DNA of 64,000 nucleotides from Branchiostoma lanceolatum. Its lineage: Eukaryota; Chordata; Leptocardii; Amphioxiformes; Branchiostomatidae. Under the pieces are notes generated by a model. That model was not told the origin of the DNA. It did no database searches and saw only the letters and a list, made by a program, of their open reading frames with translations. Of this stretch, positions 11,190 to 26,385 are shown in pieces. The position numbers were made by a program, and so were the translations under genes. The stretch covers positions 12,984,734 to 13,048,733 of the forward strand of contig NC_089738.1 in NCBI RefSeq assembly GCF_035083965.1, in the 5' to 3' direction. The stretch's first letter is position 1; every line of letters starts with the position of its first letter.

Positions 11190-14100
11190 ACTAGCTGGCC
11201 GTCTTCTTGTCTCCAGATGTCCCTATGTATATATTTCAACCTCTCAAAAATGTCCGTCCGTCGCCTGATCAGTAGTGGCAATATCAGATGCGTTCCCGGA
11301 AGTCTTATTAAACAGTGATATGAGCTCAGTCGTCCAAAACAAAAGTCTCAGCTCTTAAGTACACGGGAACATGAACCGAACCACCCACAGAATCCCCCAA
11401 AATGACACCTCGTGACCTAACCTGTCTTTTTAGCATGCAGTGACGAATAGTGCTCGAGCTCACGGTCCTCCAAAGTTTTGACCCGCCGAACTCAGTGACT
11501 GGGAAGTCTCAGCTCTCAAATAGACGGCATGAAACTCGAACAGAACCACCCATAGAAGCCCCCGGTAGCTTTGAGACACCCATGCAGTTGCAGGTAGCTC
11601 TGGTTCAACGCACGACCCTGTGACGACTAACTTTTCTCTCACTCTGACGGTTCGGTGGACACCCACAGAATGTGAAAAGCAGCCCTGTAGTACTTAGTAT
11701 TTAAATTCTATCAACTCCCGTCTTTCTTCGTGGCATGTTTCGCCCAAGGCCTCACAATTTGAAGAAACGTGATTCGCTGTTTTTTGACACCGCCTGACCT
11801 CTTGTATTGTCTCTGGCAACTTGTGGCAAGCCTTGCGGTGGTTGCACCTAACACCTTAAAGATCTTTTGTGTTTACGCTATGCATGACAAGAACGATCAG
11901 TGACACCTCAGTGCACGTACGCATGCGCCAGTGTTACCCAATGACATCTGTCACGAGATTGAGAACTTGAATGCCTAGGCCTGTGACGCAAGTTACACAA
12001 CACACGTGGTTCAAGTTGCATAACAAGCTTACGTGTTATGCAACTGAAGCGACGCCCCCCTCCCATTGCTATATGCTATATACTAGTATATCCAAGCATA
12101 TGTATAATTCGGCTTAGTTTTTTGTTTGCACTTGTTTTTGAGGGGTTTTATACGTCTTACTAGTGATCCGGGTAAAACACTGAGCCCAACCCTACATCTG
12201 CTTGGAGACTAGTGCAGGTCGCTTTGAGGCCGAGGTGACATAAATTTCCAAAGTCTTATCATCTGTGCAAAACTTCATATCAATCCGTCTGTTTAATCAT
12301 GGTCTAGCTCGTGCTCAACACGACTGTATTAATTTTTAGCCTTGTAGCGTTAAGTATCATGGTACATAAGCGAAAAGTGTAGCTATTTCTTACGGGAAAT
12401 TAGTTTCCTAGAAACCGTTGTTAAGAACATGCCTTTCGAATTGGCTCCGCCCTTAAGTAACGTTACATACTCAGGATCCATCATACCAAGTTTCATGCTT
12501 TTACCATAATTTGAGCAATTTTAGCTATATTTTGCACCAATCGCATAGACTATATGTCTCTTTATTTTTGGTTAACTTCTGGATAATTGTTAAAGGTTGT
12601 TTAAAGACGTAGTGTCCTCGTTTTGAGATTTTCTATTAGATTTAAGACACAGGTGGGGAAGAAAATCAAGCCTACATCAGCGGCACCACCTTCTGCGTGA
12701 TGTCCCTACCAGCCGGGACTTTGCAGACTATAGAACCAGACCACTGAACAGACTGTACAAAGAATGCACACAAATATTGTACATGTATATACAAGAAGAG
12801 GAATGGAAAACTATTTCTACGTTACAGCGGATTGAAAACGGAAGGAGACCTGGCGAATTGTCAAAGAACTCTTTGATTCAGCTGTCGTGGTGTACTGTAT
12901 TTATTGTCACAGAAAAGTTCTGCCCTGTCAGCAGGAATGTCTTTGATAATCGGGTTCACCACAGCTGAGAAGGTCGCCACGGTTCCTTATGCCGAGCACA
13001 AAGCAGGTCTTGATGACAGATTATAGCCCACATAACAGGCTTCGTCGCTGGGCCCCTTTAATTATGAGTTGTACGGCTTATCCTCCTTCATACCTCCCTA
13101 AAAGTGAGGGTATTGTTTTATATGTGTCTGTGTTTTTTTAATTTTATGTTTCGTATATGAATATTCGTGGTCGACTTAACTTTAATAACAAGCGCTGAGT
13201 CATGCTAGTAACAACCTTGTTTCTATAATCAAGAGACAAGACAAGCAAGTTTTTTTTCCCAAAAGCTCTAAATATCTAACTTATGATGCGGAAGTGTGAG
13301 GTCTCGAAACTCTTGTCTTGTGCTGTTTTCAGATTATATATCAGTACTCTGGTTGCTACCGGCTTTCTGGCAGTCGTCTAGCCTTCAGGCAATCAAACTG
13401 AATCAGACAGACAATCAGAAAACAGCACACGACAAAGGCCGGTGAAAAAAGCCCAGCGACGAAGTCTGCTACCGAGTCTAGCAACGATTCCTCGGACATG
13501 CCGAGCATACTAGAAGCAACTGTCAATGCCAGACTGTGACCGTGACCTTTATACAGACTTCTCCATCTGCGTCTAGATCATTCCGTGTCCGATAATAAAC
13601 ACAAACGCAGGCCTGGAAAAGGAAGACAACTGTGTCAATTGTTTAGTGTTAAGTGTTGATTGTGGATGGGTACCGCCAGCAGATCAGGCAAACGTGAAGA
13701 GAGACGTGTACAGTAAACTATAAACGACACTAACGGCAGGAAACTTTATGGAGGAGGAAAGACGTGTACGACACAACCTCTACCCGGGACCTCTCGATCT
13801 CGCGCCTGCTTGCATAGCAACTCGATCATTCGGCGCCACACCAAATTCTTTATTCTACAACCGAATGTATTTATTTACCCACCAACGTTTTTTTTTCCAA
13901 ATCAGGTGAAAATCAATGCGCGTGCTGGTATCATCCTTAACATTTACTTGCTGCATGCGGCCTAACTGGTGACTGTAGTATTATCTACTGTGACGTAATA
14001 AGGACCTGTCCAACTGGTTCGACAGTGCACACGCAACCAAACAGACAACTCGTGGTGACTTATTTACCTCACTTGTAGCCGAACGTTGTGGTTGTAGGTT

Positions 14101-14390
14101 CTCTAGCTCTCGTTTCAGTCAACTTTTTTTTCTACTTCCACACCGCTGGTGATTTCGGGATAATATGAGCAACAGAACGCGATTGTGACGTCATGAGAGG
14201 ATGGTTACCGGTTGCGCAACAACGGTGACACCTGTTTAGAGACACAGGTTGCTCTGACATTGTTCGAAGACAGCTGCAACATGAGACCTATGCTCTTATT
14301 GAAGGAAGCTTTATTTTGAAAGCCGGCATTTTTTATTCTTCAAACGTTGACGGATAAAAGGCGAAGGAATCTTTGAACCAGTCTCTCGCC
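11190..14390. promoter_or_regulatory. 3.2-kb divergent intergenic region between SLC10 genes
   Basis: The two SLC10 genes are transcribed away from each other from this stretch, so it must hold both promoters and 5' UTRs. No clear TATA box or shared element could be assigned by eye. It includes a duplicated segment (CGTCCAAAAC..AAGTCTCAGCTCT..AACC(A/G)ACCCA, near 11330-11400 and 11470-11560), a copy of ACATCTGCTTGGAG at about 12192, and the start of a hairpin-capped repeat (TACCTCC..GAGGGTA) at about 13089. No further coding region is supported. Confidence 0.55.
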
Positions 14391-17384
<2,994 letters not shown>

Positions 17385-20300
17385 TGTTTACCTTTACCAA
17401 GAAGGTTGCTCTAGGTGCCTTTAGCATGTGTGTTAAATGCATAACTCAGGAAAATGACGGATCCTTATAACATTTGATAGGTGGGTAAGGGTCAGGAAAA
17501 CGAAGGTCAAGTGCGATAACGCCCCTTGGCGTCTTTCTAGGATACTGCAGCGAAACTTCCAGTTTTTATATCTCGTGTACTGGACACGCGATAGTGATTT
17601 TTGAGTGGTAGATAGCTCTTGGGGCAGATAGTAAGTCGTGTAGGTTTGGGCCCGCTATCACATTTGGGCCCCCTATCACATTAAACTGCAGGGGTCGATT
17701 TTGATTCACTCTTTGAAAGAGAATACTCAAGAATGGGTTGACGAATAGTCATAATTTCTGTTTGTGTGAGTTACATAGACACTAATCACGAAAATCAGGG
17801 GCTAATTACTGAGGAAAGACGGACATGCTTTGGCGAAGATTTGAGGTTGGGCACCATTATCCCCCATCTGATCTCAATAAGATATTACAGCTTTACTTAT
17901 TTCATACTTCACTGGTCAGTAAGTAGAATTTTAAGATTCATTGTGAATTTCTATTTTGTAGTTTGTAGCTGACCGTTGTATTGATAATTCTATCATATGC
18001 AAGATTCTTGACTGTGATACGCACAACAGAATGTCACAAATTCAGGTCCACAACATTTCCTTATTTTGTGTTTAATCATGAAACTAATCAGCTCAATGTA
18101 CTAATACATAGTAGGGTATAGAATTAAACATTCAATTTATGTTACATTTGGTCCATGTTTGTGATGAGTCCGTCAGCAAAGAGCTTGGTGTTGGCCACAT
18201 ACACTTCATACATTACATTACATACATAGGAAAATACACAGTGGTTTGGTCCTCAAGTGATACGTTTACATATATCAGCGGCGCCACTGGACAGGATGTA
18301 TCATATAGACAAAATATTCTCAAAAGTGATCTACATTCAGGATCGAATGGGAAATCCGATGAAGAAAATCAAGAGATTATATTCTGCTAACATATCGTTA
18401 TGATGCAGATATATGGTACAGTTAACAACAAAATCATTCATACCCTAAAGTTGTTCATAATCCTTGTAAATTGGTTGTTATAAAGAATGAAATGTAGAAC
18501 ATTAATGGAATCTATACAATTTAAGAAATCAGTTGTCAGTTGTAGTTCAAAAACAATTGTGGCTTAATTCATACCAGTTGAAACTTAATTTAAGCAAGAT
18601 AGGGTATGAATAGATTATTCAGGACATGGCATATTTTGTAAAAGCATGGATAAAGTACCTCTTAACCATGAACTTTCAAAAATACAATTGTGTAATTACA
18701 TAAATCGTACAACAATGATAAACATTATCAAGTGGTATAATCTATCATTTTATGCAACTAGTTGTCTTACCTTCATCGATCTATACATATAAAATATTTT
18801 GATTAATCATCTCTATCTGCTGACTTTCTTTCCAAACATCACAGTTGCTTATTGCAAACACAATGCATTACAATTAATTCCTGAAAATACTTGATATGAA
18901 GGATCCACTAAGCATGTCTATATTTGCGTATATATGTATGACAAATACATGTTTATGACATAAAACTGCCAATAAAGAACTTAATGATATGGAACGCTGA
19001 AAACTCTGCAAAAAGTACATTTGCGTACAAAGTGCACTGCAGTGCGTTTATAATTCAATACTACATGCCAGGGATTCCAGTTCAATGGAGGTTTACTGTA
19101 AGGTTGTGACTTGTTGCGTCATTTTCATAAGCCAACCGAAAGATGAATGACAAGACAGAATTTGCGAATAAAAGGCCATGAACTGTGACATGTCAGAGCC
19201 CCTGTATACCAAGTAATTGCCAAATGTGGATGATTACGAATGTTCGTGTTTTCCTGCTGTCGTTTTCTCACAGATTTTGATCTGTGGTTCGATGAAGTAG
19301 CAATGACAGCTTTACATTGCTGATGTCGCAGTATAAAGGTGTGTAATGTGAAGACGTTTTCACAGTCCCCTTGCAGACAGCGTTACCAGACATAGTGCAA
19401 GCTGGTCAGTCACAAAGCAGGCTGGCTTTACTGATAGATGCCTCGGCTTATATGCGACAAACAGCACAATTGGACCACGTCGTGAGCAACTATGATGTAG
19501 CTGTCATCTGAACATCTGTTTTTACCCGGCTTCACACCTAGTTGCAGGGACGTGTGTCCTCGATGGTAGACCGCTCACATTGTGCAGTAATATGAATATG
19601 AATATGCATATATATAGCGTACCACATCAGTTCTGTGCTTAACGGAATGGTAACAGTAGTGCGCTGTGAGTTCGAAAATAGGCATAGGTTTTCACCATCG
19701 CAGACCAAGGAGTACACCGTTGTTGTCTTTAAGGTGTGATCGTGCTCCAGTATAGGTCCGGTGTGTAGACCGTGATTCGAGTTCCGGACTGGGTTTTACA
19801 GAGACAGAGTCTGTCGTTCACTGGCTCGCCGATAGGTAGAGTCCTTGATAACTATGAGTTCTTGGCTTGAGTCGCAGATCTGATATCAACACAAGTTCCT
19901 TCTGTCTGCTCTCAACATGACGCCATTTTATCTTTTGCTACGATACATTGAGGCCTGAAAGTCACAGCTCATTGGTTGTTTGTTATAATTGTTTTCTTAT
20001 TTCAAAGATCTTTTTCTGAAACTGTTCAAAGGATATAACGTCCCTTATGTTTTCCCCCATTGGACTGGTTGCTGCTGTCACGTACTACTTTAAATATTCA
20101 TACCTGCTTGCTGCAAGCAATGGAATTTAATCAGACTGCGGGCATCTGACGCAACGCTTCATGGTAAACCCATTTATATTCAGCTATAGTGTTTTTGTCA
20201 GCTATTTCGTTTCCAGAGTAGTTTGTTGTTAGTGTACAAGCCTTGGCCTGATAAGCTAAACAAGAGGGTAAATCAACACAGAACCCCCTCACCTCACACA

Positions 20301-21717
20301 AACGTTCAAACTGACTACGCTTGAATACTACCCTTTTCCCTGACATAGAGATAGAAAGAAATTACTACCTCAGCCCCTGAACTCCTTAATAACGAGTTCA
20401 ATATCAATTCACGCGTATGTTTTCTTGCTATACGTTCTAAGAAGATAGAATAACTTATGCTTGTTCCATGTGCCTTACAATAATGTTCAAGAAAACATTG
20501 GTTAACGTTATTAAAATTCACCTTAAACAGTCACGAAAAAAAATCTCCCGAGAATACAGGAGACTCAAATTTAGATCACATCGGTGGCTGAAAGCTTCTT
20601 TTCTTCAGATTATTTACTATCCATTTTTTTATTCCAATATTATCAACGAAATGATCCTATTTTTTTTAATTACCTCATCAAGACACCCATTCGTGTTAGC
20701 ATACCCCCTCCTCAACTCATGTCAGCCACCCAGGAGTTCAACAACAGTTGTAATTGCAAAGATAAAAAATATCGAAAAATTATTTCTCTTCAATTTTGGC
20801 CACGTCTCAGGGACGGAGTCGTTAGTATAGTATTGCGATTGAGTTGCAGATGTACTAGTTTTTTTGTCTTCCCGTAGGTTTCAGTGAGCATGGTCTTTTC
20901 TGTTCAGTGAGCATGGGCATTTCTGTTTTGGTGGTAGTATTACTTTCCCCAAAAAAATATACAACAAAAAAATATGTACGTATGTGGTATCTTCGTTTAT
21001 CCCCCTTCTAGTAATACATGATGAAGTATGACATTATTAGGTTTCAGAGATAGAGACAAATTACATACCCAACCCAGTCCACTCTCACTCCAAAGAAAAG
21101 AAAAACAGACTCTTCAAAGTTTGGAATTTGTTTAGAATGCTGCTCCAGCCCGTCATGACAGGAGGGTCAGATAGTACTGGTCCTGTGACTAATAAAAGAA
21201 ATGTAACTCTAATTCACCTTTACACGTTGTGGTTACCTCTTTTGGTTGTTTTTGATAAAACGGGGGAGATAATGCAACAACAGAAATACCGCCAGAATTG
21301 CAAACATGACAGCCTGTAATTTCACACTAGGAGAAAATTATGCTGCGAGACGACTGTAATTAATTGCTGTCAACATTTTTGGTAAGAACAAAATGCAGTT
21401 TAGTTAAAGATAAATGATAAAAAAAGAAAAAACCATTTTAGTTGATGATTCAATTCAATTTTTGATGAAGGAAATATATATGGTTTGCAAGTGGTGCTGC
21501 GTAGATGGGTTCAAAGACAGTATCGACCGAGTCAACTAATTTACACTTCCAATATTTGAATTTGGGGATGGGGGAGAAAAGACTTTGTTTTGAATATTGA
21601 CGTGGCAAAGGTTTGTATCTCTGAAAATGTAGTTCTGTGTAAAACTGTAATTTCTGCACCCTGAAATGGTAAGGTACATGGTTAGCAATTTTAGGTGATA
21701 GGTTGGGGGGTCGTTCG
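17385..21717. other. Intergenic, probable 3' UTR of gene B then no gene recognised
   Basis: No convincing coding region. AATAAA at 18971-18976 is a possible distal polyadenylation signal for SLC10 gene B. 17700-17760 matches the repeat at 29041-29105 (ACTCAAGAA.GGG.TTG, GTCATAA.TTTCTGT). Small AT-rich frames at 20131-20346 and 20468-20830 show no family similarity. Confidence 0.5.
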
Positions 21718-22854
21718 CTATGGTGTGTTACGGGTTCCCTCCCCTGGAATCTCCCATGGCCAGTAGGTGTTAGGTAGTGTGAGGGGGAGGGGCGCAGGCC
21801 GTGGTGTGTTACGGGTTCCTTCTATGGGAATCTCCCATGGCCAGTAGGTGTTAGGTAGTGTGAGGGGGAGGGGCGCAGGCCGTGGTGTGTTACGGGTTCC
21901 TTCTATGGGAATCTCACATGGCCAGTAAGTGTTAGGTAGTGTGAGGGGGAGTGGCGCACGCCGTGGTGTGCTACGGGTTCCTTCTATGGGAATCTCCCAA
22001 GGCCAGTAAGTGTTAGGTAGTGTGAGGGGGAGTGGCGCACGCCGTGGTGTGCTACGGGTTCCTTCTATGGGAATTTCCCATGGCCAGTAAGTGTTAGGTA
22101 GTGTGAGGGGGAGGGGCGCAGGCCGTGGTGTGTTACCGGCTCTCTCCCCTGGAATCTCCCATGGCCAGTAACTGTTAGGTAGTGTGGAGAGGGACGCACG
22201 CCGTGGTGTGTTACCGGTTCTCGCACTTGGAATCTCCCATGGCCAGTAGGTGTTAGGTAGTGTGAGGGTGAGGGGCGCACGCCGTGGTGTGTTACCGGTT
22301 AACGTTCCCTCTATGGGAATTTCCCATGGCCAGTGAGTGTTAGGTAGTGTGGAGAGAGACGCACGCCGTGGTGTGTTACCGGTTCCCTCCCCCTGAATCT
22401 CCCATGGCCAGTAGGTGTTAGGTAGTGTGACGTTAGGAAGGGACGCACGCCGTGGTGTGTTACATGTTCCCTCCCCAGGTATCTCCCATGGCCAGTAGGT
22501 GTTAGGTAGTGTGGAGAGGGATGCACGCCGTGGTATGTTACCGGTTCCCTCCCCCGGAATCTCCCATGGCCAGTAGGTGTTAGGTAGTGTGACGTTAGGA
22601 AGGGACGCACGCCGTGGTGTGTTACATGTTCCCTCCCCTGGTATCTCCCATGGCCAGTAGGTGTTAGGTAGTGTGGAGAGAGATGCACGCCGTGTGGTGT
22701 CACGGGTACCCTCTATGGGAATCTCCCATGGCCAATAAGTGTTAGGTAGTGTGGAGAGGGATGCACGCCGTGGTGTGTTACGGGTTCCCTCTATGGGAAT
22801 CTCCCATGGCCAGTAGGTGTTAGGCAGTGTGACAAGAGGGAGGGAGGCACGCCG
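21718..22854 (-). repeat. In-frame 78-84-bp coding minisatellite
   Basis: Fourteen tandem units encode TLPNTYWPWEIP followed by a variable EGTxNTP and then RRASLS or RPAPLPL. Unit lengths differ only by multiples of three, so the frame is kept. The TYWPWEIP core is almost invariant; one unit has C for the second W. The first eight units mostly carry RRASL, which fits the PKA site consensus RRxS; the later ones carry R(R/P)APLPL, so two unit subtypes occupy separate blocks. Confidence 0.95.
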
Positions 22855-25317
22855 TTGTGTGACACGGGTCAAAACTTGGTCAGTAGGCTGGGATACCAAA
22901 GCTGTTCTCATCTGTCTACGGGATCTTATGCCTTGTACCTCGGGGGCCTTTCTATAGAAGTTGTTACGCTGGGCATTGATCTGTTCAGCCAATCCATATG
23001 TGGCAATGGATCTTCCAGACCGGTGCCTGCTGGAAGAAGGGGTGTCCTCCCGGAGGTCCCGTCGATTCTCTCCCCTGGCCCTGTTTGTCACGACATGAAG
23101 CATAAGCTCTGCAGCATCGGCATAGAAAGGCAAGGGTCCGCTCTCATCATCTGGGATCTCACTGTAGGTGTGTGGTTGGGCAGGCAGAGGGCGCTGTGCA
23201 GCCGCTCCATGATCTGGAATCCCGTGTGTGCGCGGGAGAGCAGGAAGGGTGCGCTGTGCAATGGCTATGTGATCTGGGATCTCGCTATAGGTGGGTTCAA
23301 TGGACAGGACAACAGCCAGCAATGACCTGCAGGATGCAACATCGTCTGCGGCTCCCCCACGTCTGCATGTTACTGCAGGGAGAGAAGCTGACCGTACCAC
23401 ACCGGAGATGGCGTCATCTGGAATCTCACTGTACGTGTGTGGGAGACCAGGCAAAGGCCTATGAGCAGCCGCCATTTCATCTGGGATCTCGCTGTAAGCA
23501 GGCTGGATGGAATGCAGGACAGCGGGCAATGACCTACAGGAGGCTGCGTCATCCGACGCCACCTTGCTTGAGCGTCCAGGGAGGGAAGTCGACCTCAACA
23601 AGCCGGGGAAGGCAACTCCAGGTGGGATTGTCCAAATGTGTGCATCGTCGCTGGTCCTCTCATCCTCGGTGTTAGCCCTTGCTGAGCAAAACTTCCACAC
23701 CAACACTGCTACAATTGCCAACGCGACCAGACTGACCACCGCCGAGACAACAACTGAGATGAGAACATGATCTGTTCTTGGGGGCACCTGTGGTCCAGGT
23801 GTGGTACCCACCTGCAGGGTAGGGTTGTCTACCGGTTCTGTATATGTGTAACCTTGTTCTGCGTATGCAGAGGAGTGTGTCAGGCTGCTGGATTGGTCAG
23901 TATCTGTCCTGTAAGTGTCTGTTGTATTTGTCCGAGATTGGATCTTGGGAACGGTGAAGAACAAATGCATGTGTTCATCTTTGGTGAGCAGAATGCAGGT
24001 GATGTTCTTTGTATTGTCATGGATGGTGTTTGTATGGGTGGTGCGATTTTGGCTGCATCCAGTGGTGGTGAGTGCGTCCGTGTCTTGTGTCTGGACAAAT
24101 GACATGGCAACCCCTTCAAATGTTGTATTCCCTGGGGCCATGGAAACCAGTCGGAATATTGGGCTTGGCACAGTGATACCCCTATTGTATTCCCAAACCT
24201 GTATGCACTGCTCAAGCGTGTCAGGGACCAGTTTGTCTGCCAGACAACCGTTAGTAGCCAGGACAACTACAGGGGCCTGGATAGAGATCGTGTTCAGAGA
24301 ACTGTCCAAATCACCACATGATTTTCCAGGGCTGCCAACTCCTAGCTCGATGTTATCAGTCACATTGTTCGATGGATCAAACATCCACCCAAACAAGAGT
24401 TCATAAGCACTGTGCCTGGTACAGAAGACAAACCTGGGCACCTCAATAACCATTGTTGCTGACTTTGTGATCATGTCGACGAACCGATCTAGGCTCCACA
24501 TTATTTCATGTGGCTTTACATCATGGAGGGATGACAACATACCACTGCTGACATGGAGCCTTGACAATGTAGTCTGTCCTCCAAACACCTCCCCATCCAA
24601 ACATGACAGATCATTACCACTCAGGTCTAACCAAAGCAGCTGTAGGTGTCGGAATGACCCCGGGGAAATGCTCTTGATTTCATTCCACCCCAAGTTTATC
24701 CTCGTATAATCTCTAAGTCCAAAGAGCCAGGCAGGGTCTACAACCTGTAACAGGTTGTTCCCTAGATCCAAGACATGCAGGCGAGTTAGGTGCTTGAAGC
24801 TCCCTGGGTCTATCTGCTTGATGTGGTTGTTGGACAATATCAACGCCATGACCTTCTCCAAGCCGATGAACCAGGTCTGTTTGACATAGGTCAACCTGTT
24901 GGAATCCAGGGACAGTTTTCTGAGACTCGGAAACGCAGAGAAAGTGTTGTTCTCCACATCTGTGATCTTTGCATCTATCAAAGCCAAAAGGTGGACCGCA
25001 GAATGCTCGAGCGGTGTCAGGCTCTTTGCCGACAGGACATGGAATGGGTATCCTCTTATTGCAATATTTTCGGCCCTAGCAAGAAAAGGATTACTTCCAG
25101 AGGCAAAGCCCCTGTCAAGGGCCTCACACATGACACATGTATGCGTGCCAGACGTCTTTGCGAGCCACATCGCCGGCCTTCCTGTCAAAGGCACACACTT
25201 TCGCCATCCGTCTGTCTTACACTGAGAACGCTGGCCATTCGAAGCTGCACAGGCAGCTGCCAAGAGAAGCAAGAACAACATGGCTGTGTTCTTGTTCGTG
25301 CCACCTCTCACACACAT
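21718..25317 (-). CDS. Leucine-rich-repeat membrane protein with repeat-built cytoplasmic tail
   Basis: One uninterrupted 1199-codon frame ending TAG. A hydrophobic signal peptide follows Met13 (MLFLLLLAAACAASNG); Met13 may be the true start. Cysteines at about 33-64 look like an LRR N-cap. Residues 107-262 hold about six LRRs of the LRKLSLDSNRL / LHVLDLGNNLL / LLWLDLSGNDL type. An ectodomain with N-glycosylation sites runs to about 515, then one membrane helix (about 517-543) and a cytoplasmic tail of about 655 aa. The tail has four YSEIPD motifs (near 608, 629, 677 and 718), each a possible YxxI sorting or phosphotyrosine site, then from 822 on 14 copies of a 26-28-aa repeat. The architecture is receptor-like, but I recognise no named family. 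It is intronless, unlike its neighbours. Confidence 0.88.
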   Translation of the reverse strand: MCVRGGTNKNTAMLFLLLLAAACAASNGQRSQCKTDGWRKCVPLTGRPAMWLAKTSGTHTCVMCEALDRGFASGSNPFLARAENIAIRGYPFHVLSAKSLTPLEHSAVHLLALIDAKITDVENNTFSAFPSLRKLSLDSNRLTYVKQTWFIGLEKVMALILSNNHIKQIDPGSFKHLTRLHVLDLGNNLLQVVDPAWLFGLRDYTRINLGWNEIKSISPGSFRHLQLLWLDLSGNDLSCLDGEVFGGQTTLSRLHVSSGMLSSLHDVKPHEIMWSLDRFVDMITKSATMVIEVPRFVFCTRHSAYELLFGWMFDPSNNVTDNIELGVGSPGKSCGDLDSSLNTISIQAPVVVLATNGCLADKLVPDTLEQCIQVWEYNRGITVPSPIFRLVSMAPGNTTFEGVAMSFVQTQDTDALTTTGCSQNRTTHTNTIHDNTKNITCILLTKDEHMHLFFTVPKIQSRTNTTDTYRTDTDQSSSLTHSSAYAEQGYTYTEPVDNPTLQVGTTPGPQVPPRTDHVLISVVVSAVVSLVALAIVAVLVWKFCSARANTEDERTSDDAHIWTIPPGVAFPGLLRSTSLPGRSSKVASDDAASCRSLPAVLHSIQPAYSEIPDEMAAAHRPLPGLPHTYSEIPDDAISGVVRSASLPAVTCRRGGAADDVASCRSLLAVVLSIEPTYSEIPDHIAIAQRTLPALPRTHGIPDHGAAAQRPLPAQPHTYSEIPDDESGPLPFYADAAELMLHVVTNRARGENRRDLREDTPSSSRHRSGRSIATYGLAEQINAQRNNFYRKAPEVQGIRSRRQMRTALVSQPTDQVLTRVTQRRASLPLVTLPNTYWPWEIPIEGTRNTPRRASLSTLPNTYWPWEIPIEGTRDTTRRASLSTLPNTYWPWEIPGEGTCNTPRRASLPNVTLPNTYWPWEIPGEGTGNIPRRASLSTLPNTYWPWEIPGEGTCNTPRRASLPNVTLPNTYWPWEIQGEGTGNTPRRASLSTLPNTHWPWEIPIEGTLTGNTPRRAPLTLTLPNTYWPWEIPSARTGNTPRRASLSTLPNSYWPWEIPGERAGNTPRPAPLPLTLPNTYWPWEIPIEGTRSTPRRAPLPLTLPNTYWPWEIPIEGTRSTPRRAPLPLTLPNTYWPCEIPIEGTRNTPRPAPLPLTLPNTYWPWEIPIEGTRNTPRPAPLPLTLPNTYWPWEIPGEGTRNTP

Positions 25318-26385
25318 TCTGTCTATTCGTATCTAAACCTTTCACCCGAGAAACTGTCTGTCACTTACCTGCAGTTTGCGTTCTTGGTCCGCAGATCTGT
25401 AAGCATCAGCAATGATCTGTCGGTCAGCTGATTAGCGCTTCTCTCCTCCGTTTTAACGAAGATTGTCGGTACGTAACAAGCTTTGCACCGCCGGCTGCGG
25501 TGGAGGCTGTACGTACACTGCATTCATTTACTAGACTTATTACTTCTTAGTGTTATGTTTATTCATTTACAGCACTGGGGGGGAATGCGATTGAAGTGTT
25601 AGGTGTTGTTATTGTACAAGAGTTGCGCAGAACCAGCATCCTGATATATTCAGACTAATCTTATGAAGTAGCTTATGACTAGTCAAATAATAACGCTCCC
25701 TGCACTGTGTTCTTGCTGAAACAAAATGACTGTTACAGTGCGTCTGTGTTTATTTGAGATGTAGGCATGTTTTTGGTAGATGACGAGCTCATTTTTCTGA
25801 AATTGCATGTCAATCTTGTTCTGTTCAAATGAGATTTGAGTTGTTTTTGAATCTGTAAGTTGGAATATTCCTGTTTATTAATGGTAAGCACGTGCACGTT
25901 AAAAATGCCATTTGATTTGAAATCACAAAGTGCAAGTCCTCATAACATATCTGCTCATCTCTAAACAAGAATATCAGATGCCGAAGATGGAGCACCAGGT
26001 TGGCAAAAGGACTTAAAATCTATTTGGTTCAGGGCTTATGACGTCATACATCCGGGTACGTGGAGTCTTAGCGTTGGAAGTCTGTCGCGCAGTGCGGGAA
26101 AGTCAAACTCTTTAGCTGCCTCTTATATTTGATATAAGATCGCGTTTTTTATTTGTAATGTCTTGATAAATGGACACCACCAAGAGCACTCACTGTGCGA
26201 ATTAAAAAAAAACGGCTAACCTGATACTGTAAATGCATTTATGCAAGGTGAACTATTTTAACCTCCTCGATTTATGTCATACCTGGGCCACGAAAACGTT
26301 CGATACGTATGTGGCTTAGCCAAAAGAGGCAAATATGCACAATAAAACTTTTCTTCACTGAAGATAAAGTGAAATAATGATATGG
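25318..26385. other. Intergenic; 3' end region of sialyltransferase gene
   Basis: Contains the upstream region of the LRR gene and the downstream region of the sialyltransferase gene. A good splice-donor sequence (CTGCAG, then GTAAGT on the minus strand) lies about 50 nt upstream of the LRR start, so a spliced 5' UTR is possible. No other gene is seen. Confidence 0.5.
26148..26153 (-). promoter_or_regulatory. Possible poly(A) signal of sialyltransferase gene
   Basis: AATAAA on the minus strand, about 235 nt after the TGA stop, followed by GT/T-rich sequence. The position is plausible, but AT-rich DNA makes chance hits common. Confidence 0.4.

Noticed and set aside
14373-14390. TTG-initiated extension of SLC10 gene B
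   Set aside because: The in-frame ATG at 14391 has an ideal start context and a normal N-terminus for the family.
20131-20346. 71-codon minus-strand frame (GKRVVFKRSQFERLCEV...)
   Set aside because: Faintly gene-like composition, but no recognisable domain, no splice partners and no repeat family match.
23172-23675. Plus-strand frames opposite the LRR gene (also 22855-23325, 23915-24406, 24790-25431)
   Set aside because: Antisense shadows of a long, domain-bearing minus-strand gene.
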